Shown one piece after another: positions 1 to 21,622 of a stretch of DNA of 64,000 nt. The first letter of the stretch is position 1, and every line of letters begins with the position of its first letter. The DNA is from Oscheius sp. JU75 (taxonomy: Eukaryota > Nematoda > Chromadorea > Rhabditida > Rhabditidae), in contig JASJZC010000007.1 in NCBI GenBank assembly GCA_037178855.1, positions 7,130,001-7,194,000 on the forward strand. Direction: 5' to 3'. The position numbers were made by a program, and so were the translations under genes. The notes beneath the pieces are model-generated. The model saw nothing but the letters and a program-made list of their open reading frames with translations, made no database searches and had not been told where the DNA came from.

Positions 1-1363
1 GCTGTCATCGACCATATGTGAGCCGGGACTCTTTCGGTAGAATTATGCTAATGCTCCTTTTGCTAGTGCTCGACAGCACAGATTGCAAACAGAGCGCTAA
101 GAATTGAAACGGTTTTGTCTCAAGATCATGAGTAATCCGAAAAATTGGAAGCCTACAACGCCTTTGCTCTAGTCCTAGCTTGAAACCGGTGTTTGTTATC
201 TTGAACTTTGAAAAATGAGCGTTCTTGCATCTAAGCATGCCGTTTAGCTCAGAGCTCAGTACAGGCATTGTTTTGAAACTAGCAACTTTTATATTGTCTG
301 AAAATAATGGACCTTAACCACTTGTCTCTATGACTCTTCTGAGATACTTCCGGTAGCGGTGTTCCTCAAGCGTCACTGACCCGAATATTAATTCCAATTA
401 TGCTCCAACCTGCTACAATAACAGTGTAGTGGCACCAGTGGTCGAGACTAATTATCCCCTTTGACCACATGTTGCAAATAAGATTACTGTAAGACTGTTA
501 GACAGATTTAGATTTAGAGCTTTTCGCAACTTGTTAGTTAGCCTAAGAATAATTAAATACGGAGTCAATTCATTAACTCGGCTAGTGAATTCAGCCGCTC
601 GTTGCATAATAGCCGTCTAATTGTTGGTGAGGATAGGGAACGGGTGGCTTAATCCTAGTGATACATCACAAACTGACAACAAACAGCGGGAGGTGATGGA
701 GACGTCTAGCACTTCAGGATAGCGGGGCTCTTGAACAGTTCATTAGGCTTTGTTTGGCTGTTTTGTAACAGAAAAGACAATGGGAATACTTGTACTTAGG
801 CAATAGCACCAAATTTTGAACTTACATAAAGCATAAATGCTTCGGTAGGTATGGCGCGGTGAAAACGGACATCCAGCTTCATGTTTCAAAGGTTTCATTA
901 GTTGTACTGGAAGTGTGTGCAAGCAGTTTTGGATTTGGACCATACGGAACTGTTTTGTCCTCTAAGACTCTGACAGCTTGGAAAAATGCCACTTTTTAGA
1001 AGTAATTTATTTTACTTGATAAGAGATGAGATGTAACTTTTGTCTTACTTTCTATATCTTTTTCCCCTTCGAACTGACGACCTCCAGTTTCGTCAAAACT
1101 GTAAAACGACTTAAAACGATTAATTTTGTACCAATAATTACGCCTTCGTGCGCATTTTGAAAAGATAATACTTCGTTTCTTCGAAGTCATCCTCCCTCTT
1201 TGCGAACTCTGAACTCGGCAAAACACCTCCGATTACGTGGCATGATTCTTCCTGTTCGCTAAAAAGATCAAAAACACATCTAGTAATTACGCCATAGTCT
1301 AGGCCTGATCATCCAAATACCAAGAAAATGGCACATAACACTTAAAGAGCATCAAATTTGCAG
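1..1363. other. No recognised coding exon; upstream of first Pax6 paired exon
   Basis: I see no recognisable protein, RNA gene or repeat here. The first paired-domain exon at 1364 begins with the last two bases of a codon, so at least one more coding exon must lie upstream, either here or beyond the window edge. I could not pick it out. The short open frames on the minus strand have no family features. Confidence 0.5.
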
Positions 1364-8818
<7,455 letters not shown>

Positions 8819-10428
8819 TTGTCTTCAATCTCCCTCTTGTTGTCACTCATTCCTATTCCCGTTACATGTTTCTTTTAAACTATTTTCTACATCCTTCTTC
8901 CTAAGAGCTTCCTCGAAGCCGGTTCAAAACTGGCATACCACACTCTGTCTCACCGTGTTCCTGTGAAATAGTCCAACTCTGATCTAGGATTTTCCTGTGT
9001 GTATTTATGAATAGCTATTTTTCTACGGCCTTTCTCCCCCCAATCGAAGATCTATCTCTCACCGGGGAGATGGCAAACTGTTCGCCGTCCATGGAGAAGT
9101 TTGAAATATTCGCCCCTCGGGTATATAGTCTCCGTAGGGGTGTCCAGCCGCGGTCATACTCTCTCGCAAACCCAGTATCCCACCCCCATTCACCCAAAAA
9201 TCAAGTCTCGTGTACTTCCGTCCCCATATCATTGTGGTCACGATATCCCTGCGACATTTCCATAATTGGTCTTCCTCTCATTTCTAATGTTGCCTCTTTG
9301 GAAAAATGAATATTGTTCCAGTTGAATTTTGAAAGCAAAAATCTTCCACGGCGAGATAAAGTCCAGGGCCGCCGACACCATATCGCGAGTTGAGATCATG
9401 CGAAGTGACAGAGCGGTTATAGACAGAGTGATCGATGAGAACAAGGAGAGGACAGAAGAGATGGAAAGTGGTCGAGATTGGGGGAGACGCAGACTGTCGG
9501 CAGGTTGGATGGCGCGCGAAATGGTTCTCTACAGGCATGCTGACGATGATGAATGGGGTACGAACAATTAATTAGCGACAAAACGAACACCGACAGCTCT
9601 TAATTCGTTCTATTGACATGTTTACTTTTGACGGAAAATAGTAATATCTAAAACACACAGCTATAATTCCTATAGAAACTATCAGTTTCCTTTGCTTTAA
9701 TGAAAGCAGGAGTTCAAGAGTTCATTAATGCATGCTCTTAGATTAGTGACTGTTTAATCATTGGATTGTGCTGCTTTTTATCACATTTCTAAACAGCCTA
9801 GTTAAGTAAGCCAAAAGTCTAACTAAGCTACAACTCTTTGATGTCCGGGCAAAAAACTACATTCTATAGTAATTGCTGAAAAATTACCGTAGACGTTAAT
9901 TTAAAACCTGTTCATTACGTTCTTGTTTTCGAAAAAAAAATTTTATTTATCAATCGTCTTGTTATTTCCCCAGAAATCTAGTTTGGTTCCGTTGCCTCCA
10001 TAATGAAAGAACTTGTCCTGTGTGCAAAAAGGAGCAACAAGGCGACCTGAAGTGTCCCCAACAAGAAGCGAGGAGGAAAAAGTCGCGCCACTTCAAAAAC
10101 TGTTACGACTATGCTCTAATAAGGCTGGTAGAACTGACAAGCCTGTACGCTCGTTAAAAGATGTCCTACTATAATTAATAGTCGTCGAACCATCTTTCGT
10201 CTTCTCTTCTACCATTGATCTTAATTGCCGCCTTTGACGCCAGTTTTTTGTCTTGCCATCAGGAGCCATTAGGTCTAGAAATGGCCGGGCGATTTGCCTT
10301 TGCTACCCGAGTCCCATTCGTCCCTCTACGAGAGGCTCGTAAAAGAGACGGCTAATTCTATCTGACACTTCCTGTCTACTGTACATCTTTGTAAGCGAAT
10401 GTTTCAATAAATACGTTTTACATAGTTT
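8819..10428. other. Intergenic, no recognised feature
   Basis: This holds the Pax6 3' UTR followed by the convergent end of the Cys-rich gene on the minus strand. Overlapping open frames of 60-100 codons occur between 9.0 and 9.6 kb on both strands, but none shows a signal peptide, domain or convincing splice structure. I call no gene. Confidence 0.5.
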
Positions 10429-10785
10429 TTACAGATCGGGGTAACATTCTTGTCTATGACAGAAGGTCTTGTTTGGACAGAGACCGTTGATGCAAGGGCC
10501 AACAGCATCTTCTAAAAATATTAAGAACACAGTTAGCTGATTTCAGAAACAAAATATTGATCGTACCCGGTTTCATTGACGGCATCACAGGAGCAATTTC
10601 GATTGGAAGGCACTGACCGTAGTAGCAAGAGTAGTCCGGTTGACATTTATCTTGAATGCATGGTCCCGCGGCTTGTTTGAACAACTCTGAACACTGTTGT
10701 AGTATGTTTCAGATTTCCACTAGCCTTCTTTGTTTATCGCAGCAGCTGCTACCGTGACAAGGACAAGTAGCAATGTTGCGGACAT
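10429..10785 (-). CDS. Small secreted protein with two C-x4-C-x5-C-x4-C repeats
   Basis: Three exons on the minus strand: 10785-10753, 10693 to about 10567, and 10511-10429. Exon 1 encodes the hydrophobic signal sequence MSATLLLVLVT. The mature part has two repeats with identical cysteine spacing, C-x4-C-x5-C-x4-C. The first begins GPCIQDKC and the second GPCINGLC. A phase-1 intron falls between them, so the repeats probably arose by exon duplication. The second repeat contains GPCINGLCPNKTFC, which resembles Cys-rich repeats common in nematode secreted proteins (EB-like modules). A TATA element lies 39 nt upstream of the ATG. The partner or role is unknown. The first splice junction is the least certain part. 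Confidence 0.72.
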
Positions 10786-10815
10786 GGAGAGGAGAGCACT
10801 TGCTCGAAGGAGGGG

Positions 10816-10824
10816 CTATATATA
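10816..10824 (-). promoter_or_regulatory. TATA box of Cys-rich secreted protein gene
   Basis: TATATATAG on the minus strand, with its first base 39 nt before the ATG at 10785. The same element-to-ATG distance (38-42 nt) is seen at three other small secreted protein genes in the window. Confidence 0.6.
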
Positions 10825-11043
10825 CTAGACCGTGTTTGTTCTTGCTGACCACATTTGGACACAAAAACGCACCTTTTCTTGTCTTGTCGACACTGAGCGT
10901 CTCTTTAAAAATGACTCAACTAGATGTAGATAAAAAAATATCAGATTAAAGAAGTGACATAGTCTTTGGCAAAGTAACAGAATGTACAAAACTTTAGTTG
11001 TACAACCGGTTTTACCATCTAGAACAAAGCAAAAATCCAATAA

Positions 11044-12658
11044 TTATAGCTTACTAGTGCCATTTTCTGCAACAAGTCTCTTCTTGAAAAAGGTGACTGT
11101 GTTCATCCAAGATTTGGATTCACTGATTACTTGAGTTGACGACTCTCCACCATACGCCACAAAGCCATCTGAACAAATTTTTATTTTCTGCAAAAACATT
11201 GTCACCAACTAGCAAACCGGGCAAAGAAACCCTCGTGAAACGGAAAGTAAGGTGGCTCCATTACGTGGCCACCCACAAGAGGTTCGTATTCAACATAATG
11301 TCCGGTAGATTTAAGCCTCTCGGTAATGTAACGCTCAGTGCAGATCGACGAAGTCAAAAAGTCGTCAATAGACACCTGAACTTGAAATGATACTATTTTC
11401 CACCCGTGATACCACGAGTCTAACATCAATGTGAGCTGGAATATCTTCGAAGTGAAGATCATTTTCTTCTGTGACCTTTAAATTACGAGCTGCTTTCTTG
11501 TAATTCAGAAAAGATCCGCAAAATTCGAAGTTTTTCGTATCAACCCTGAATTCACGATTGTTTTTTCAGCTCTATGTTTACGTTGCATGAGGAAAAGGAA
11601 CATTTTTGTTCCTTATGTGGCCATAGTTATTCATTACGTGAGGAGGATTAATCGAGACAACTGCGGCAACCTAAACTTGACATGTTTTTTGGACTGTTAA
11701 CTGGCCTGTGGGCAATATTTGGCCATGAGCAGAACCAATAGGCCGCCAAAAGAGCTTCCATGCAAACCGATTTTGTCTGTAGTAAATGAGAGAGAAGACA
11801 TCCAATTGACAGCATTCTGAAATGAGTTGCTGACTGAAACACATCAGCTTACAATGAAATAATCCAGATCAACATTGAGCAGGCTCTTGGTCAAGTCTTT
11901 ATACTGGAAGTAGGCGACGACCAAAACACAAAATCCTTCACTGGCAAGCGCTGCGGCCTTAAATGATAATGGAAATTTACTGTTTGTGGGTTACTCTATG
12001 CTCTGACAAGCCACCTGCTGAACCCAAAACATCTACAATGGAAGGAAACGGTCCGCTGCCTGAAAGTCTTTATGTAGCTTCCTCTTTTTGACAAACCGTT
12101 CGGCTTGAACAGCGATCCTCTAAGCCCACTTTCGTCTTCAATCTCTGTTCTCTCCACTTGTTCACTTTGAAACCTTTTCGTAAGTTTTTTGCTGTCAACT
12201 TGTCTCCCGGTAGAATCCAACAAGCTGGCAACATTTGCTAATATTGATTCAAAAACTCACATAACTTCATAGTTAAGAAACTGTAATTCTTTCCCTTCGA
12301 ATCTGAGGTAGTCTCCGACGCGAAAATCTGTCAACGGCTTGAGACTTTCAAAAAGACCCATAGGGCGAACACCTCAAAGAAAAAGCTGGTTTTCACAGTA
12401 CTAAATACCAGCGTATGTTCCTCGCAAAGGTGGTGTTACATTGATAGCAATATCGCCATAGCCATTTGATTTGTATAGTCCAAAGGAACGAAAAGTACCG
12501 AGCTTATGTGTATACCTGCACAATGTTACATAAGTTTGAAATGTTTGGAAAACTCACAGTAGCTTAACTTCATAAATTGTGTTAGGAGTTAAATCATGAG
12601 CAGAAATGCTTACAGGCCGATCATACAAAGAATCGAGAGAGAAAACTTTCAGACTCAT
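11044..12658 (-). CDS. Acyl-CoA thioesterase / BAAT-family alpha/beta hydrolase
   Basis: Eleven exons join perfectly in phase to 411 codons, the usual length for ACOT1-6/BAAT enzymes, which cleave acyl-CoA to fatty acid and CoA or transfer the acyl group to an amino acid. Exons (minus): 12658-12558, 12515-12409, 12372-12261, 12224-12097, 12059-11995, 11957-11853, 11816-11702, 11660-11582, 11545-11413, 11375-11210, 11168-11044. The N-terminal beta domain has GYGDIAINVTPPLRGTYAG. Next come LRGSLFKPNGSGPFPSIVDV and AGGLSEHR. The nucleophile motif is GLHGSSFGG, so a Ser as in thioesterases rather than the Cys of BAAT. LVVSIDDF supplies the likely acid and VGGHVMEPPYFP the His. I see no obvious peroxisomal SKL end; it ends TSKL, a possible weak PTS1. 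All ten introns are 36-42 nt. Confidence 0.92.
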
Positions 12659-12796
12659 TTACGACAATAACTGTTGCTGCTTATCGTGCAGTCTTGAAAA
12701 GTGCAGACACTTAGTGATCGGCGAGTTTTAAGAGATAAGCAGGGAAAACTGACATTGGTCCAAGTGATATCAGACATGTTGCAGAAAAATGCATAA

Positions 12797-12815
12797 AGAG
12801 AGAGAGAGAGAGAGA
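12797..12815. repeat. (AG)n microsatellite
   Basis: Nine uninterrupted AG units plus one A, in intergenic sequence just upstream of the thioesterase start. Likely length-polymorphic. Confidence 0.9.
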
Positions 12816-14792
12816 TGTATGGTGTTAAATGACTACTCATCAACACCAAAAAGCAACTCGCACACGTGTTTTCCGTTTACCTGCTCAGCAAAAAACTACT
12901 AATTAAAACTAAACCGCTTCGAGTACAGCATTTCCCTATCGCGTATATCCCAAAGTCAGAGTCAGTCCTATCTAAAAAACTGTAAGCGCAGTTTTGTAAC
13001 GCTTGATAAGCTGTATTTTCAGCCGAAGCCCGATTTCTCAAAATTTTTTATATCGCTGAGCTGTAAACGATCTGAAAAGATGATTTTTGCCAACTTCCGG
13101 TGCTTTTGTCTCGCAGAAGGCCGGACGCCGGACGAGAGATTGTGAAAACAGCGCAATTTGCACTACCCCTTCATATTTGATCAAATAACTTGGAAATTTT
13201 TTTTCTAGGGGTAACTTTTTGCACTCGTAGCTGATAGAATGTCCCGAAATCTGGAAATACGTTGGTGGCGAGCTGCGCGCGCTAGTTACCAAGCGTTTTG
13301 CGGTAATGGGAGGCAAAGCTGAAATCGCCCCGCGTTCCGCGCGGAGGACGATGACAGAGAGTTTAAAAGGTGCCCAGTAAAGAGACAAGTTGAGAATTAC
13401 TGAGACGTAGTCGAGAACGACATAGGATTAAAAAATAGGGCCACAAAGACGGACAAGTTGTAAAACAACAATTAGAAGTCCCACCAGTAATAGAAATAAA
13501 ATGACGAGCTGTCAAACTGTCCCTGAAACAGATTGCCAAATAAAAATTGGGTAGTCTCTGTTCTACCGAAAACGGAATAGTATATTTTGCGCTGTCTGTC
13601 TGTTGGACACCGCAAAACAACACAACGTTATGTTTTGTCAAAAACTTGTGCGAAACTTGGAGCCTTCCCGAAAACTGAAAAGCTTTAGGTAATGGACGCG
13701 TAAGATCCAGTAGAACTGCTTAGGACGGCGAAACCATTGGAGACGGCTGGTATGAGAATTAACTTTCAGTTGCTTCCCTTCTTCACAAAGCTACCGTAGT
13801 GCATTGGTTTGTTGTTTATCTCGAATGGGTTTCATTCGTCTCCGTTAGCACCTCGTCATACTATGTTTTGCTTCGTACTGAGAAATAACGTGATCTAGTC
13901 GTAAAACAACACACGCGAAGGGTTGCAAGTGCACAGATAAAGTCACACTTCTTCTATTCAGAGTAACCATTAGAATTTCGCGTTTTGTGCAAAGCTTATG
14001 AGCCCGTCTTTGTCTATAAACCCGTTCGCCCAGCTGCTCGATGGGCCAGGAAACAAAAAAGTTTTGCTACGTGGTATTTGTGATGCCCGTGCAGATGTAT
14101 TTGCGGTGTCTTTTCCGTCCCTTTTGCCTTCCGAGTCATAATGCCCAGACAGCCAGCGACAGATTCAATATAACCTTTTGCTTTGCGGCACCGAAAAGAC
14201 CTGTGATCGCTTTTAGGCGATTTGCGAAAGTCGACTCAGATGCTGACGGATTAAACCAGGAAAACAACCGCGCAGTCTTGCCATTGCGAACGGAAACACT
14301 GAGAGTGCACAGGAACTATTCCATATTCATGGACTATTCAAAGACAGTGGAAACTAGCATGTTATCTACATGTTACGATACCAAACCAAGATTATTTGAA
14401 GATGACAAGATGGTTGGCTTGTCATTGACACTTGGAGATTTTCGGGTTGAGGGGTACATAAAATAATCAACAAAACTATGAACAGAGGCACCAGTTCTGA
14501 GAGGGCCAATCATATCTCAAAAATGTGGTTGGATAAACTGTTTGCCTGAATTTGAGAGAGATGCGCGAATTGGGTGCTTCGCCCAGATTGAAGATGGCTC
14601 GCGCCTTCCAGTACTTTGATGAAGATGCAAACAAGATTTGAACACGGTTTGGAGATCCCATGAAAGCGTATGTGGCTTCAAGGGTGATTAGATTCGACAT
14701 CACATACTGATAGATATTCTTCACCTTGCCTTTTTCTTAATCCTTATTAGTATTTGCCCCCAAAGAACAGGCTGAACAGAGATTCAAATATC

Positions 14793-14798
14793 TTTATT
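14793..14798 (-). other. Polyadenylation signal AATAAA for MBOAT7
   Basis: AATAAA on the minus strand about 55 nt past the MBOAT7 stop codon. Confidence 0.6.
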
Positions 14799-14852
14799 TC
14801 TGTCAAGTTGAGACCCATGGATGAGTTGGCGGGAACAATAAATAACAGTTTC

Positions 14853-17045
14853 CTAATTTGTCTTCTTATCCATCTTCTCTCGTTTCTTTCCGGCATACTT
14901 ATCGAAGGCATAGATCGGTAGCGTGATAAGCAGAAGCCAGTAGTAGAGAGATGACCAGTATCTAAAAAATAGTAGACGTGAGGATGTATAAAGAGGAAGT
15001 GCCTGTGTGTATGAGCAAAGTTCTTCAACAAAAAGCCAGTAGCCAGCATATCGAATCCTCTTGAACGCAGAGTGGCCCAGTAGAACCAACGAAACCATTT
15101 CGGCCGCTCTCCTGTTTCCTTGTCCTTTGGTACGTAAGAGAAAATGATCTCTTCAATCCCAAAGCACATGGGAACTATGAGGAAAGACCTGAAATTGTCA
15201 ACAAAACAAGTAATAGAGACTCACATGAAGTATCCTGCATATGTTCCGTGCCAGAGTGCTGAGACAAACATAGTCAGTTCTGTGTTGTACTTTCGATTGG
15301 CCCGAGAATGAACATAGATGGCTAGCCAGCTTTGGACAGATCGGTTCCAAGCACGTACACCGGAGCGAAATCCGTCACTCAGTTCAACCTGAGAGGTAAA
15401 ACTGCGTAGAATAAGGGTAGAACAAACCTCACGGATGTCCAAGTTGACCATGGCTTCGGAGTTGTATTCTATACTTTTTTTTCCATGAAGTTCTTTGAAT
15501 GCGTCGAGTTTGGTCGGACCCACGACACATCGTGAAGAACTGGCGACTGGGTAGATTCCGAGGCCAAGAGTGACACATATTGACTCAGCGATGGCCCAGG
15601 CACTAAATTTGCGACCGTTACTGAACGAAAGTGGAAGAGTCACCTGTACACTCTCATCCGGAACACGACAAAGACGGCGGCAGCGTAAACAAGTCTGTGA
15701 GAAAAGCAGATCTCCCAAATGGCATCACTTCTTAGTCCCTAGGAACTAATAACTCATAGAAAATGTAGGGTATACGTCGAGTGGGTAGAGTTTGTTAACG
15801 ACCACGAAGATTGGTACAGACCAGAGAAGTCGGACGAGACGATACTTGATGTCAGGTATGGGTGACCAATAAAAGAAGAGAGTCTCGTTGTGGGAGTCGA
15901 GATACATTTGATAGGTGTAGTAAGGTCCTTGAAACAAATATTTCCTGTGCTTCTATGGGAACTACCAGTAAAAAGACCAGCAAAGTGGTAGAAGTAGTCG
16001 AAAGTCTCGAAAAGACTTGGCTCGTACTTCAGATATCGCTTGGGCTTTGCCTCCTTTTTGTCCTTGCTAGATTTTCCTTTTGCATCTTCTTCGGTCTTCT
16101 TTCGATTTTCTCTAGCGTCGTTAATCTCATATGTCAAGCCAATAACCTTAAAAGTGAGATTAATAAAATAGTCTATTAGCATTTCTATGGGCAGAACGGC
16201 ATTTTAGTTCATACCAGTGTTCTTCAAGTGGGACGACTCAACTGCTAAGATTCGCAAACTGGTCCTCTTCTTATATGCTCGTCCAGCAGACGAACTCAAT
16301 GGTGCGCCGTCCTAACCGCTGTTATCCTCATCATATGATCCCGAAAATTTTTCGAAAACACTATGTTCGTGTGAGGCTCCTTCGAAAGTCCATCATCAAA
16401 TATTTTTAGATTTGTCTTGCTCACTTTAGGAAAGTGTGTGCATCCGCCATTCTGATATAGCCTACATGCCGTTACTTTCAAGGTTTCTTGCAAAGTTTTT
16501 GTGCATTAACCTTGGTTATCTTCTCTCTAGCTGTCAAGCGCGATTAATAAAGTCCCATGTCTATTTCGTACAAAATAAATTCTCGCAAGACTCACTCTGA
16601 GTGTCATGATAAGTTGAACAACGTTTGCTTGGCTGGCCAGCTCGTTAACATCCAGAACGTAGTGAATGTTCCTCAGAATCATAAGGTAGACGAAGGTTCC
16701 GACAAAGACCACGAGAGGAAGTTGTTTCTTCACATACTTGATGCATAGTGTCACAAATACGACTAGGATGATCGACTGAATGATCTTGGTACCTGAAGTG
16801 GAACATAGCCAAACTGCAGTTGGAATCTTACCTAGGACTATTGTAGCCATGATAAACCCAGTAGCTCCACAGACGTTTTTCAGTAGCCATATGTTACCCG
16901 ACTTTCTGATTCCCCAGCCGAGAGCAAAGGATAGGAGGAGAATACCTGAATTTACATATAGTTTGACGTCAAAAGCAGTTTACTTGCCCGTGTAGATCCA
17001 GTCATCTTTTGAGAGTAGTGACGTGAATATGCTTAAGAATCCCAT
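14853..17045 (-). CDS. MBOAT7: MBOAT7 / LPIAT1 lysophosphatidylinositol acyltransferase
   Basis: Multi-pass ER enzyme that puts a polyunsaturated acyl chain, usually arachidonate, back on lysophosphatidylinositol. It starts MGFLSIFTSLLSKDDW, followed by several hydrophobic segments (ILLLSFALGWGIRKSG; LPLVVFVGTFVYLMILR). The middle part reads EINDARENRKKTEEDAKGK then PSLFETFDYFYHFAGLFTGS, as in MBOAT7. The C-terminal half carries the catalytic region: DGFRSGVRAWNRSVQSWLA, with the conserved Asn, and VSALWHGTYAGYF, with the invariant His. It ends in a lysine-rich tail (KKREKMDKKTN). An intron-rich stretch between about 16.2 and 16.6 kb makes some internal boundaries uncertain. Its start faces SEC14L1 958 bp away. 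Confidence 0.9.
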
Positions 17046-18003
17046 TCCTGGAAAGTTGTCTGTTTTCATTGATTTTCAACGAGTCTATATCAGAAAAGTA
17101 TATTAATAGAGAAGTGGGACAGTTTAAGATAATACTAAAGGTTAGGGTTTACGACCATTGTTTGATATTAGCATAAAGCATATTTGAAAGCTATAAACCA
17201 AAAGCGCGCCTTCTCCAGCATCGCGTCAGCCCGCCACAATTAGCCTTGTTTCAGTTGGAGGTCGATGTAGAGGGCGTGTCAATCTTTGGCGCTTTTTACA
17301 AATCGGCCATTCAATCACCCTCTTCCTTCTTGGTCTATTCACAGTTTTGATCTGGTTTTATTCTCCCTCCGTCTTGTTTATATCCCGGGCGCAAAACTAT
17401 ACCAGTCTCCCAGGCAGCCACGTGGGCCAATTTAGTATTCTCACGGCTGGGATCATGAAAACGAAAAATTTCCACCCGTTTCCTGGCAACGTTTCTCCCA
17501 CTCTCTGTGTCCATATTTGGCTCCGGAAATCGATTGCCTGTCAATATAATCCCGTCCATTCTTCTCTCTCCAGTCAAAACATTTCGTTTCCCGACGGGGG
17601 CTACAATTGAAAAAAGAGATCTCCGATATGACCTGACTCTTGTTTATTCTAGTTTTTGAACTCTCTCCGCTATTTCATATTGGTTCCTAGATCTTTTTCC
17701 CCCGTTAACAGGTGTCCCAGTCTCCCGCGGTGAAATAATCAGTCTCCCCTCTGTCCACGACTTCCCGCGTTTTTGAACTTGCACGCTTAATTACTCTTTC
17801 GCGTCGCCCATTGAGGACATTGTAAAAACAACTTTCTCATGACTCTAAGGATCCAGACATGTTATTTTTGTTTTCCTTCACTATGTTTACGGCCGCATGA
17901 GACCCAATATTTCGAGAAAACCGAATTGACAGCCCTTCCCGTCTACCAAATCTCTCCGTCCAATCTTCAACATCATGTTGCTTTTTCAGGTACAACTATC
18001 AAA
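17046..18003. promoter_or_regulatory. Divergent promoter region between MBOAT7 and SEC14L1
   Basis: The two start codons point away from each other, so this 958-bp stretch must contain both promoters and 5' UTRs. I see no good TATA box for either gene. The open frame at 17347-17610 has no family features. Confidence 0.55.

Positions 18004-21622
<3,619 letters not shown>

Larger units (their letters stand above)
12659..14852. other. Intergenic, no confident gene
   Basis: This lies between the thioesterase 5' end and the MBOAT7 3' end. It contains an (AG)9 microsatellite at 12797-12815. A single + strand open frame at 14041-14466 (141 codons) has no signal peptide or family motif I recognise. 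A minus frame at 13038-13388 is similar. The MBOAT7 polyadenylation signal is near 14798-14793 on the minus strand. Confidence 0.5.

Noticed and set aside
13038..13641. Two overlapping minus-strand frames that might be a transposon remnant
   Set aside because: No transposase motif, terminal repeat or target duplication could be found.
14041..14466. 141-codon open frame on + between thioesterase and MBOAT7
   Set aside because: No signal peptide, domain, splice support or recognisable similarity; one uninterrupted frame in a genome where real genes are finely split.
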